A stretch of DNA of 64,000 nt from assembly GCA_023678885.1 (NCBI GenBank), contig CM042985.1, forward strand, positions 28,902,465 to 28,966,464, in the 5' to 3' direction. This document shows positions 1 through 11,447 of the stretch, in pieces. The stretch's first letter is position 1. Every line of letters starts with the position of its first letter. The notes under the pieces were generated by a model. That model searched no databases and had not been told where the DNA came from. It saw nothing but the letters and a program-made list of their open reading frames with translations. The position numbers and the translations under genes are program-made. The stretch comes from Pogostemon cablin (lineage: Eukaryota > Streptophyta > Magnoliopsida > Lamiales > Lamiaceae).

Positions 1-1838
1 CAGCACTTTCTCCCTTGGGTTCGATATTATAAATTTTGCACTTGGTCACCACGTCTACACACAACGATAGAGTACGCTTACTCTTATCAATTTGTACCAA
101 AATTGAGACTAAGTTCAAGGTGCAAAATGGAAGAAATGGTGTGTGATCTATGTGTAGGAGTGTGGAATTTTCGGATCCCTCTCAATTGTTAAATAAAGGG
201 GTATTTATACCCCTTGGAAAGCTTCTAGAAGGATTCTGATTTTTAGCAGGAATTTCACCAACACGGCTCGAGCTCTGCACACGGCCACAGGGGTGGCCGT
301 GTTGTGTAATCTGGCGTCCGCACATGGCTTTCAGGACAGGACCGTGCGCGGTACACGGCCTGAGTCGTATTTGGGATTCTGGTCAACGGTGAGCTTCGGA
401 TAGCGCACGGCTTGTGCGCCTGTTTGCCTATTTTTGTAGCACTCACGAGCAAGAATACTCGATCGTTGTAGTAGTATATCCCAAGAAAAATTATCAATCC
501 ACAAAGAAGTTATGTTCGGACTAGCAAAATACGTGAGCTCATGTTCATGTCATTTTTGTAAAGATGATAGGGGGTTTTGAGATTGATTAACCACTTAAGC
601 AAGTAGCAAGTAAATAAGAGAGCGAATAGGAGAAATGACAAGTAAAGATAAATAACAAGTAAAGAAAATGGGTGCTAAAGTTCAAGTATGGAAAAACATG
701 GGATTAGAAACATCCAAGCACACTCGATTCATATTATCATACAAAAGGAATTCAACTCAATTGATGTAGACTAAGGGTGATCACGATTGTATCCTAAGCT
801 CCCTTTCGGGTTACAAAGGTTGTTGATCCATTTTAGACTCCCAAAAGCACTTAAGATCAAAGCCCAACATTAACCCCTTCCATCTAGGTACTAGTTAGAG
901 TAAACTCTCCCTTTTTGTGTACTAAGGCCAACGAATGGATTGGTTCCCCTCATCGAATTCAAATATCCTTTCGGTCAAACCCAAACTCGATGTCTAATCA
1001 TGCCTTCCTAATACTATAGAGGGTCGTTTCCATCTCACTCCAAGCAATACATACATGAACATTATGATAGCATTTAATCACCATAAACCAATTCATTGAT
1101 CAACAATCCATTAAACCAATAATCAATTATGAATAACAAACCATGCCATCACAACATCAAGACAATTAAACTCCATGAATAGAAATCAACATCAATTAAA
1201 TCAAAAACCAATTTAATCCACATGATAATACAAATCTAATATGCTCTTCATGTTTCTAATCCCACTAGAGGGATTAGCCTAACATGATAAAAGTAACAAA
1301 ACACATAAATGATTCATTACAAATATCCATAGTCTAAATCCAAAAGAAAATAAAAGGAGATGTAAATCTTCCCCAACAATTTCTTGTAGGAGATCTTCAA
1401 TACTCATGGATCTTCTTCTCTAGCTATTGATTTCTTGAGATCTCTCACACCCAATGGAAGGGATGAAGTTTTGATGGAGAATTAATGGAGATGATGAAGA
1501 TGGATCAAGATGGATGAAGATGATGGTGGAAAATGGAAGAAATGGTGTGTGAGGTGTGTGTAGAAGGGTGGAATTTCGGATCTCCCTTTCAATTGTTGAA
1601 TAAATGGGTATTTATACCCCTTGGGAGGCTTCTAGAAGTTTTTGAAAATTTAAGCAGTTTTGACACCTACACGGCTCGTGTGCTGTAACACAGCCCGAGT
1701 CGTGTCTAGGGCTTCTGGTCAACGGCGAGCTCTGGACAGCGCACGGCTCGTGCGCAGCACACGGCCACAGGGGTGGCCGTGTTGTGTTTTCTGACGTTAT
1801 CGCACGGCTTCCTGGACAGGACCGTGCTTGGTGCACGG
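1..1838. repeat. Old transposon-derived block with CACGGCC palindromes
   Basis: No gene is visible. Two stretches, about 127-480 and 1530-1838, are diverged direct copies of one sequence. Each holds a GAAGAAATGGTGTGTG start, a TTTATACCCCTTGG(G/A) core and then GC-rich palindromic motifs of the CACGGCC...GGCCGTG kind; the clearest are near 279-303 and 1761-1785. The part between them (about 600-1380) is AT-rich with no sustained reading frame. Two flanking copies around a non-coding middle would fit an old LTR pair or a tandem duplication, but no primer-binding site or clean ends were found. The block resumes at 9781, because a copia element inserted into it at 1838. Confidence 0.5.
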
Positions 1839-2940
1839 TGTTGGCAATTGGATCTTATGGTTAACGTGATTCGCATAGAAAACAAGAAATTATACAGCGG
1901 AAGCATAAATCAATACCTGTCTTCTGGATTGGAGTAGAGGATGAATGTTTGAGAAGAACTACCTCTTGTTCTTCTACTGTATTACCCTAGTCAATCCTAC
2001 TGTTGTGTGGTCAATAGTCTGTAGGATCACTCAATCTGCTCCTAACCACTTTTTAGACAAAAGAACGGCGTTCTCAATTCTTAGGGCATCCAGGAGCTGA
2101 GCAGACTATTATAAAGGGCTACAGTAGGGACCAGGAGGAGAAATTGGGCTGGGCCTCAATCAGATTTAATTATGTTCTGGGCTCCTTCTTATTATGAGCC
2201 CGATAGTCTCTCCATGTTTAAGATATTCAATGTCCATTAATTAATTAAGTTACTGACAACTCTAATTAATTAATATCTCGTCCGAGAGTAGTACCACTCA
2301 ACCTTTTTATCATGCCGGAAATTAATCCACTTGCAAGATTTACATGATAAACCTTATGAGCTCCTCAAGGGGACATCATCAACCTATGACGGACATGGAT
2401 TCCTTCTACAATCAACAGCACACCATAGATACAGCACTACTTCCCAACTCACCGAGTTTGTTGATTTAATACATATAAATCTCACCCATTGATGAATCAA
2501 AGAAATACATACTGCCCTACGTGTCGAGGTAATTGTATAGGGATTAAGAGCACGAACTTCCATAATAACAGAGATCAAGTTCTTCTATAAGTCAGTATAA
2601 GTCGAACGATCTCAAGCGGTCCTACTCAATACACACAACTGTACTAATGTGATTCTATAGCCAAGACAAGCTAATACCAAACCACACTACAACCATACCG
2701 ATAGAGAGTCCCCGTCTATCTCAGTTGTGAGCATCTGTTTATACTTTATAAGGAAACCGATAATATGATCTTCCGCGTGTTGTCGCACAACATATTATCT
2801 ACAGTATAAAGTAAATGGACTATTGCATCATGCATATAAAATAAATTATAAGATGCAATCATTTGATCAATGATTCTCATATCAAATATTGTTATGACAT
2901 TGTTCATACTAAAGCTAGACTTTTAGTATACAATCCAACA
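1839..2940 (-). repeat. 3' LTR of the minus-strand copia element
   Basis: It matches 8679-9780 over its full length, with TG...CA ends. Differences noted by eye include ACCCTAGTC/ACCATAGTC, GTGTCGAGG/GTATCGAGG and CTGTACTAA/GTGCACTAA. It is the 3' copy because the polypurine tract adjoins its right side. Confidence 0.92.
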
Positions 2941-2950
2941 ATCTCCCACT
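2941..2950 (-). other. Polypurine tract of the minus-strand copia element
   Basis: On the minus strand the bases next to the LTR read AGTGGGAGAT, the usual place and composition of the plus-strand primer of plant copia elements. Confidence 0.75.
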
Positions 2951-2989
2951 TATACTAAAAGACTATGCTGTCATGTCTTCTGCCATACA

Positions 2990-5900
2990 TCTGATTCCTA
3001 CTTCCACTACACGACCATTAAAAGCTCTCGCCTTAAGGTCCTTGTAAATGGTTTACTAGATCATCATCTGATGCAATCTAGGCGACAACAACCTTCGCCT
3101 CATCATACGATTTCTCGTAACAGGTGGTACTCGCGCTCCATGTGTTTAATTGCCTTATGGACTTGTGATTTCTTCAAGTTTGCAACTGCACCCATATCAT
3201 CAATGTAAATTGTGATTACCTTGGGCAAACTTAGAAACACTTCGAAGTCTATCTTGAAGTTTCTAGAGTCATATAGATACTTTGGCTGCCTCATAGGCTC
3301 CAATTCATCATCTTTCCATGATGGAGTCCGGAGTCTGAAATATATTTCTATATAACACTCCTCCACATTATGACTCTACTTCCTAAGATTAAACACATAA
3401 CCTTTAAGGAGAATTTACTGCCGTCCAATCTGACTAAAAATCCGAATCTACGTAATCCACAAGAAGCAGTGAATCTGTCCAGTAAGTGTATATATGATAA
3501 CCAGTCCTTCTCAGGCACTTCATATATATCTTACCACAGTTCATCTTTCTTGTACCGGGTTACGTTGATACCTTCTGTTCATGCGTTCAGCAACACAGAT
3601 ATCCAACTTCGTTCATAGCATTCTTTAGATTAAGCTTCCTTATTCGCCGAAGCATAAGGAACCGCTTTCATCTATTATATCTTCTTCTTGTGTCTTAAAG
3701 ACACATTCACTTAGATAAATTTACATGCTAAACGAGTATGGACTGTATCATTTTATGAAACTTGAGATAAGCATAACATCCTTTCTTGTGATCCGTATTA
3801 CCGTGATCAAAAGGATATATTTTACTTTTCTTAAGTCCTTCATATCATACTACTTTCTTAATCATACCCATACGCCCGATAATACTCTTTCATTGTCTCC
3901 AATGAGCAAGATACTATCTATGTATAGTACAAGAATTACCACCACGTTTCCGTCACTCTTTACAATACACAAGATACATCCGCTCATTGAATAAATCCAT
4001 ATCTATGGATTTCCTTTTCAAAACAGATGTTTCACAATCTCAAAGCTTGGTTTAGTCCATTGATGGACACCTATAAGCTTACTTTTAAAATGCACTTAGC
4101 CCTTTGCAATGAATTATTTTGATTGCTCCATATAGATGTTTTCCTCAAGACTTCCAATCAGGAAAGCTGTCTTGACATCTATTTGCTGTTCCTCATAATT
4201 CAATATGAGCAGCAAAATTTAAAAGAATCCGGATCAACTAAGCATAGCTACAAGCGAACAGGTTTTCTCATAATCGAACCATTTCTTTCTGAGTACACCT
4301 TTTCGCAACAAGCTTTGCTTCCAAGGTTTTCACCTTACCGTATGATCCTCTTTTATTTCATCATTCATTACAACTTACTAAGATTCCGCATTTTAATCTT
4401 GTAGTGCTAAGTCGTATCCGTGGGATAATACCATATTTACTAGGGATCAAGTCTCACGACTCTCCCAAAACATATATTTATGGGTTGTCATACAACCCTC
4501 CCACTACGACAAGGCACTACATGTAATTGTGTATCAGACGTGACACGCGTTGCAATTTACCTTGTGGTATATCCTCTTGTACACTTGGTACTTATACTTA
4601 GTGTTTTCCTCTCACTTCTTTTAGAACAACTTATACATGGGCTTGTGATTTATTACATAGTCCTTTTCCAAAAATTTGGTTATTGTGTTAACAATTACCC
4701 TTCGATCTTTTTGGACTAAATAAATCACTATCCATTTTTCTAGAATATCCTATATACAGACAAACGTTTCACGAATTACTGTATCTAGGGCATATCCATA
4801 AAATGAATTTAATTATTCTAAATAATTCTTCATCTATCTAATCATTACCATAAGAGTCTTATTCCTTCTATCCACCACACCATTCAGCTAGGGATCGCCC
4901 GGTGTAGACTACTTGAGATTTAATCTCAACTTCTGATTAACGGCTCCTAACTATCCTAAGAGGTACTCGCCATCACGATTAAATCGTAATGACTTGATAT
5001 ATTTTCCATGACGCTTCACTGTACCAATCTTGCAATTCTTGAATTAATCAAAGAATTTAGACATGCAGTGCATCAAATAAATATATCGGTATCTAGAATA
5101 ATCTTCGAATATTCTTAACCACCTCTCGCCTGGATAATATTAGATCCGCTTGAATCAGAATGAACTAATTCCAACATATATATCTTTGGCTCTACACCCC
5201 ACAGCCTTGAAAAGGCAGTTAATCATTTTTACTTCCAAGCAAGACTCGCAAGTCCGATAGTTTCCACTTCAGATAAACCTTACGGTCTATCGGCTATCAA
5301 CTTTTGAATCCTACTTAAGTAAAATGAATTAGTCATAGACGCCAAATGTATGTTTAGTTCATTTCCGAAGGTTCCTTTCTCTTACTAATATTAGAAGATG
5401 CATTATTTAATTACTATTTATTGCATCTGTGGGATGTACATGATTCAAGAGTATACTTTTTATCCACCAACGTACTTTAACGAATTATAGCCTCATTCCT
5501 CATTACTATGACCATGTCATTTAAATGAAATGAAGTGTCCATCCGTTAATGCATAGAAACCGAAATTAAATTCTTTCTATGGAAACGTACGTCAAGATAA
5601 TTTCTTATAATCAATCATTTATTCCTATCATAAGATAGATAAATAACTCCCACTGCCATAGCCACTACCTTCGTAGTTTTACCCATGTCATAACTATCTT
5701 ATCCTCACTTAGTAATAAACATTTAGTGATTCCAGTATCTACACACTTCGTGTCAGTAGATGCCATCACTAATCATGCTTAAATCATTAGTAAATAAGAT
5801 ATTAAACTTGTTCACATTATGATGAAAATGGCTTTCCTTTGCCACATGTTTTGTTAGAAGTTTCCCACCAAATACAATCTCTCGTATTTCAGGTAGAACT

Positions 5901-6450
5901 TGCTCAAAACATCCAGGCAAATTGTGAAGAATAAATTGATTTAGGTTTCCCTTTCAATTTCTATTCCAAGCTCTTCCAATTCATTCATCAATTCAACCAT
6001 GATCTTCTGCCTTTTAATTTACTCTAGTATCTGAAGAGTTACATGAGACCATCATATTTCTATGAACCTCTCATCTCTTCACTAGAGACTTTAATAGGCA
6101 TCATGAGATGTCCTTTGTGAGAATACACATGTATTTTCTTAAGCAGTAATTTTCAAAATTAAGATTCTTTTCTAATCAGTTAATTTGGACAAGTAAATAT
6201 AATTTCTTTTAGTTAACAATTAGTGAGACTAAAACTATACGAAATACAGAGAATCACGATTAAAATTACTGATCAAAACTTCGAATTTTATCCTTTTATA
6301 TTGTTTCCCTCAAAACAATATAAAATAAAATTCACCGACATCTCAAGCACCGTGAGTCTGCAAGCCACGTTAGTGTGGACGTTTACAAACCCGAACATTT
6401 ACAAGAGAAGGTTTTACCCATTAATTTCATTTGTCAACCTAACTTTATGA
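2990..6450 (-). pseudogene. Decayed copia pol (integrase, RT, RNase H remnants)
   Basis: Three recognisable pieces remain in the right order on the minus strand. Near 4855-4925 is an integrase tail with TPGDP-LNGVVDRRNKTLM character. Near 3895-3940 is the RT palm motif, here LYIDSILLIGDN, so the catalytic YVDD reads YIDS. At 3103-3240 is the end of RNase H, with IDDMGAVANLKKSQVHKAIKHMEREYHLLREIV-like sequence broken by stops further on. Many stops and frame changes separate them, so no active polyprotein can be made. Between about 6640 and 6830 a segment of about 100 bp containing CCGTTAGGGAGGAAGGCC is duplicated in tandem. Assignment to copia is firm; lineage is not. Confidence 0.75.
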
Positions 6451-7079
6451 CAAAATAATTAATAGTCGGTTACTCTTTAACCATGCAAATAATAGCAGTG
6501 ACTCCGTTGGGGAGGATACTAATTATTTACACCTAAGTGTACACCATTATTTGATCCCAAGTCCACTGCGCGAGCTTATGTGCCTTACAGTTGGAGAAGT
6601 ACACACGCGCTCGGGTAGCTTCCTACAATCATCAATTATAAGTTTGTACCAGTGTACCGCACACAAACTCATCCGTTAGGGAGGAAGGCCTATGCCAACA
6701 CGCAAGTTTATGTGCCACATTACAAACAATAATTATTTATGAAGTCTGTACCAGTGATCCGTGAATAAACTCATCCGTTAGGGAGGAAGGCCTATGCCAA
6801 CACGCAAGTTTACTCACATCACTTACAAACCAATAATGGAGGCCGCGGGAATTTATTACCAATCCCCTCTCCCACTTAGTTATTTAACACCGAGGGTTTT
6901 AACATGCATATAATATTGCAGAATAAAATATACAACTTAGACATGCTTCTATTAACAGCAATTTAAATAAATAAATCACATAGAACATGCCTTTCATATA
7001 TAACAATTAATTGTCAAGATAAAACAATTAAATCAGTTATATAACATAATTAATTGCATAATAAATAGTGGATCAATTA

Positions 7080-7560
7080 AATGGGCCCTAGAGCAACAAA
7101 TAAGCACAAAATGAGCAGCAGATTAATTAATTAATCATGCTCATTATCTATGGCCCATAATCTTAGCCCAAAAATAAATTAAATCCACCAAGCCCACTAG
7201 CACAAAATTAGCTCCATTATTAAATAGCTAATTTATCATGCTTGGCCCATTATCCACAATTAATTAAAACCAGGATAAGATGTCTAACAGCCCATATCCA
7301 TTTTAATTAAAATTGGGCCCATCAGCCCAAAACCAATTAATTAAAATAAAGACCCAACTGAGACAGCCCACAAGCATATTAATTAAATATGGGCCCAACA
7401 GCCCATAACCAAATTAAATAAAATTGGGCCTCTATCAGCCCAACAACAATCCTGCATGAATAAAGCAGCAATTGAGCCCATGAAACTGGCCCAATATTAA
7501 AACAATATTAGATCAAGCCCAAACATAGAGCCTATGAATCTGGCCCACACTTTAGCTCAA
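7080..7560. repeat. GCCCA-rich array alternating with TTAATTAA
   Basis: In under 500 bp the plus strand carries about 17 GCCCA/GGCCCA motifs (for example near 7152, 7245, 7290, 7313, 7390, 7488 and 7541) separated by AT-rich spacers rich in AATTAA. No reading frame is present. GGCCCA/TGGGCC is the core of plant site II promoter elements bound by TCP factors; whether these copies act that way is inference. The array sits inside the copia element, next to a GC-rich block. Confidence 0.55.
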
Positions 7561-8450
7561 CCCTAATCATCAGCCGCCACCTTCATCGTCACACAGCAAA
7601 CACCGGCTCTACCTGGCACCACCGCTGCCGACTGACGCGCCCACAGCCCACATCCCATCGGCACTACCTGGCACCACCGCTGCCGGCTGATGCGCCCACA
7701 GCCCACCGGTGCTGCCGCGGCCGACTGCCATCAGCCGCTAGCCAGCGAGCCGTGAAGACCCCCGGGAGCGTCGCCGCTTCTGTCCGACGGCGCTCACAAC
7801 CACCATTTGCTGCCTCTGTCCGTCGATCACCCACCTGGGAACAACACGTCGTGCAGTCGTGGGACAGCCACCGCCAAGTTCAGCCAAGCGACAGTCACAG
7901 GCGCCTGGTCCCGAATCAAAACCGACGAGAACCCTCCACTGGTTCGACCGAAGGCAGCCTGCGACTCGCCCGGAAGCCAGCTGTCCAGGTTTGACGCCTC
8001 CACATCGCGCCCGCCACCTCCAATCGTCGTGCCGGAGCTCTTCGTCGATCGGGATTATCAGCACCGCCCACCGGTCTCGAGTGTTACCGATCAACTCCGA
8101 TCCGACCGGGATCGGCGTGAACTCACCCGGCACCTTCTGTTCTGGTCCGTCCAGTCGCGCCGACGCATCGTCAAGACTCGCCTCGCCGTGAAGTCGTCAC
8201 CGCACCATGATCCATCCCGAACCGAGCGCCGCACCTGTCGCCGAATCGAGCGCCTCGCTCACGCCTGGAACTGTGGTCGGAACACCACCAATCGCAGTCT
8301 CAATCAACACGCGCCGCCGGATCTGACTGGACTCGACCAAAGTCAGCGTGAACGCGCCGCCGTGACTGACTTGGTTCAGGCGCATCCGGATGTCCACCCA
8401 ACTGTCTTCTGTCTGTCTGTCTTCTCGGTGTGGGTGGACACAGTGATGAG
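7560..8450. other. GC-rich insert in the leader/gag position of the copia element
   Basis: This stretch is far richer in G+C and CpG than anything within several kilobases and is open in several frames on both strands (plus-strand 7807-8454 in one frame, minus-strand 7738-8133 and 8197-8514). The predicted peptides are rich in Arg, Pro and Ser and show no domain I recognise. Openness on both strands is expected of GC-rich DNA, so no CDS is called. A short degenerate duplication with CTGGCACCACCGCTGCCG occurs at 7610-7690. It lies where the leader and gag of the element should be, and may be captured host sequence. Confidence 0.5.
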
Positions 8451-8664
8451 ATGATAGTGTGTGTGTGTGATACAGGAATAGGATTATAGAATAATCAACA
8501 AAATTCATACCCAATTACATGAATAAGTTATATCATATCCCAAACACAACCACAGACTGTATGAGGAACACTCGAATGGTACAACATGATTAAAACAAGA
8601 TTAAATTAATTAATCAAATAATCACTAAAACAACTATACAAATCACGTTTCACCAAGAAACCTC

Positions 8665-8676
8665 GCTCTGATACCA
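8665..8676 (-). other. Primer-binding site (initiator tRNA-Met type)
   Basis: The minus strand reads TGGTATCAGAGC two bases inside the right LTR. It is the standard copia primer site complementary to the 3' end of initiator tRNA-Met. It fixes the orientation and marks 8679-9780 as the 5' LTR. Confidence 0.9.
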
Positions 8677-8678
8677 AT

Positions 8679-9780
8679 TGTTGGCAATTGGATCTTATGG
8701 TTAACGTGATTCGCATAGAAAACAAGAAATTATACAGCGGAAGCATAAATCAATACCTGTCTTCTGGATTGGAGTAGAGGATGAATGTTTGAGAAGAACT
8801 ACCTCTTGTTCTTCTACTGTATTACCATAGTCAATCCTACTGTTGTGTGGTCAACAGTCTGTAGGATCACTCAATCTGCTCCTAACCACTTTTTAGACAA
8901 AAGAACGGCGTTCTCAATTCTTAGGGCATCCAGGAGCTGAGCAGACTATTATAAAGGGCTACAGTAGGGACCAGGAGGAGAAATTGGGTTGGGCCTCAAT
9001 CAGATTTAATTATGTTCTGGGCTCCTTCTTATTATGAGCCCGATAGTCTCTCCATGTTTAAGATATTCAATGTCCATTAATTAATTAAGTTACTGACAAC
9101 TCTAATTAATTAATATCTCGTCCGAGAGTAGTACCACTCAACCTTTTTATCATGCCGAAAATTAATCCACTTGCAAGATTTACATGATAAACCTTATGAG
9201 CTCCTCAAGGGGACATCATCAACCTATGACGGACATGGATTCCTTCTACAATCAACATCACACCATAGATACAGCACTACTTCCCAACTCACCGAGTTTG
9301 TTGATTTAATACATATAAATCTCACCCATTGATGAATCAAAGAAATACATACTGCCCTACGTATCGAGGTAATTGTATAGGGATTAAGAGCACGAACTTC
9401 CATAATAACAGAGATCAAGTTCTTCTATAAGTCAGTATAAGTCGAACGATCTCAAGCGGTCCTACTCAATACACACAAGTGCACTAATGTGATTCTATAG
9501 CCAAGACAAGCTAATACCAAACCACACTACAACCATACCGATAGAGAGTCCCCGTCTATCTCAGTTGTGAGCATCTGTTTATACTTTATAAGGAAACCGA
9601 TAATATGATCTTCCGCGTGTTGTCGCACAACATATTATCTACAGTATAAAGTAAATGGACTATTGCATCATGCATATAAAATAAATTATAAGATGCAATC
9701 ATTTGATCAATGATTCTCATATCAAATATTGTTATGACATTGTTCATACTAAAGCTAGACTTTTAGTATACAATCCAACA
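8679..9780 (-). repeat. 5' LTR of the minus-strand copia element
   Basis: It is the same 1102 bp as 1839-2940, followed by the right TSD copy CACGG. It should hold the promoter of the element on the minus strand. Confidence 0.92.
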
Positions 9781-10286
9781 CACGGCCCGTGTTCCTGCAC
9801 ACGGTCCGTGTCCTGCACTCGGCCACAGGGATGGCCGAGTTGGTGCTTCTAGCGTCAGCACACGATCACTTCTTACAGGGCCGTGTTCCGTACACGGCCC
9901 GTGTAGGTGCACGCCCTGTTTTACTTCTTCCGTTTTTGCACGTTCACACACATTTCAATAAAAACACATAACACAACCAAATAACACACAAAATACGGAT
10001 AAAATAATACGAAAATACATACCAAAAGACACTAAAATCTAGGTGAAAATAGTGCCAATCAGCGCCGAACACGGCCACAGGGGTGGCCGTGTTGTGTCTT
10101 CTGGCCTCCGCACACGACTTCCGTTACAGGCCCGTGTTTGGTACACGGCTCGTGTTTCTACACTGGACACGGGTCGTGTTGCCGGGCTCGGTTGGCCATG
10201 TTGTGCTGTCTGCTTCACTGTACGGAAAAAGAACTACGAAAATGGACATAAAAAGACACTAAAATCTAGGTGAAAATAGCGACAAT

Positions 10287-10288
<2 letters not shown>
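9781..10288. repeat. Continuation of the palindrome-rich block
   Basis: Directly after the copia TSD the CACGGCCCGTGT-type motifs resume (9781-9905), followed by another set at 10064-10200. The phrase ACTAAAATCTAGGTGAAAATAG occurs twice, at about 10031 and 10257, so about 220 bp is duplicated here. It joins logically to 1-1838. Confidence 0.5.

Positions 10289-10356
<68 letters not shown>
10289..10356. repeat. (AT)n microsatellite
   Basis: About 34 uninterrupted AT dinucleotides. Its length in the assembly may be unreliable. Confidence 0.97.
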
Positions 10357-10358
<2 letters not shown>

Positions 10359-10379
10359 CATTCAAAAATTAAAATCTCA

Positions 10380-10960
10380 AATTAAAAAGCAATCTTATTA
10401 ATTCCAAAGAGTAACCTAATTATTTTTATTATAGAGTGATTCAAAATCCAATTACTTCATTTTCAGGAAATCAAAAATTCAAATCAAAGGGTGATCTAAT
10501 TAATTTTAAATAGTAAATCTTATTAATTTCAAAGAGTAACTAATTATTTCTATAGATTGATTCAAAATCCAATTACTTCATTTTCAAAGGTAAGAATTTC
10601 AAATCAAAGAGTGATCTAATTTATTTCAAATAGTAATCTTATTAATTCAAAAGGTAACCTAATTATTTTTATAGATTGATTCAAAATCCAATTAATTCAA
10701 AAAAGTGATTCAATTAATTTAATAAAAATCTAATCAATCAACATACCAATCACTTCATTTTCAAAGGTAAGAATTTCAAATCAAAGAGTGATCTAACTTA
10801 TTTCAAATAGTAATCTTATTAATTTCAAAAAATAACCTAATTATTTTTATGGAGTGATTCAAAATTCAATTAATTCAAAAAAGTGATTCAATTAATATAA
10901 AAAAGAAAATCTAATCAATCAACATACCTATTGCATTCAATTTAATTAAGCGAAGGCAAG
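10380..10960. repeat. AT-rich minisatellite, about four irregular copies
   Basis: A unit of roughly 120-180 bp recurs. It contains GAGTAACCTAATTATTTTTAT, GATTCAAAATCCAATTA, TCATTTTCAAAGGTAAG and TAGTAATCTTATTAAT in fixed order. The last two copies have an extra AATCTAATCAATCAACATACC segment. There is no coding potential. Confidence 0.8.
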
Positions 10961-11001
10961 CGTTCATGTTTCGGCTTGTCACAACCCAACTACTTAATAG
11001 G

Positions 11002-11424
11002 TGTTGGTGTTTTGTCAAAACAAAAGAAGGAATTTTTTCCTTTGGTTTTTTTGTCCCACATGAGTGCAAAGGGGAAGGGGTTCCTTATACTATTTAAGGA
11101 GGCTCCTAGTTTTGATGTTAAGTGCACCAATCAAGTACACTTTAATATTTGTATTTGATTCTAGTTAAAATTCCTTTTTTTGATTCTCGGTTGTGAGAAT
11201 AGGAAGAAAGACGTGGATTAGTCAAAGATTTGTAAGAGTGTAGGGATTGAGGTCGGGAGAGAGAAATTCTGTGTGATTATAAAAAAATTTCACATAGTGG
11301 TATTTTTTCGGTCCGTGGTTTTTCTCCAATTTTGGAGTTTTCCACGTAAATTCTTGTGTTGTGTTTTTTATGTTCTTCTTTATTTGTCCCTTAGGAATGA
11401 ATGGGGATCTGCCTATCCCAAACA
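11002..11424 (+). repeat. 5' LTR of the non-coding element
   Basis: It starts TGTTGGTG and ends CCCAAACA, immediately before the primer-binding site. It is longer than the right LTR because it retains about 70 bp in the middle (GATTCTCGGTTGTGAG... region near 11180). Confidence 0.85.
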
Positions 11425-11425
11425 G

Positions 11426-11437
11426 TGGTATCAGAGC
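11426..11437 (+). other. Primer-binding site (initiator tRNA-Met type)
   Basis: TGGTATCAGAGC one base after the 5' LTR, followed by CCGG. This fixes the plus orientation. Confidence 0.9.
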
Positions 11438-11447
11438 CCGGTTCAGG

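Larger units (their letters stand above)
1839..9780 (-). mobile_element. Ty1/copia-type LTR retrotransposon, LTRs intact, interior decayed
   Basis: Two 1102-bp direct repeats beginning TGTTGGCAATTGG and ending CAATCCAACA bound the element. CACGG on the left (1834-1838) and right (9781-9785) is a 5-bp target-site duplication. A minus-strand primer-binding site complementary to initiator tRNA-Met lies just inside the right LTR and a polypurine tract just inside the left LTR, so the element reads right to left. By eye the LTRs differ at about 8 positions, under 1%. The pol region is nevertheless full of stops and frameshifts and its RT motif is changed. This suggests a copy that was already non-coding and was moved by proteins from another element. 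Confidence 0.93.

Noticed and set aside
3370..4719. Several plus-strand frames of 70-93 codons
   Set aside because: They are antisense to the decayed minus-strand copia pol and encode no recognisable domain.
7807..8454. 215-codon open frame on the plus strand
   Set aside because: GC-rich DNA is open in several frames on both strands here, the peptide has no recognisable domain, and it lies in the leader of a minus-strand retrotransposon.
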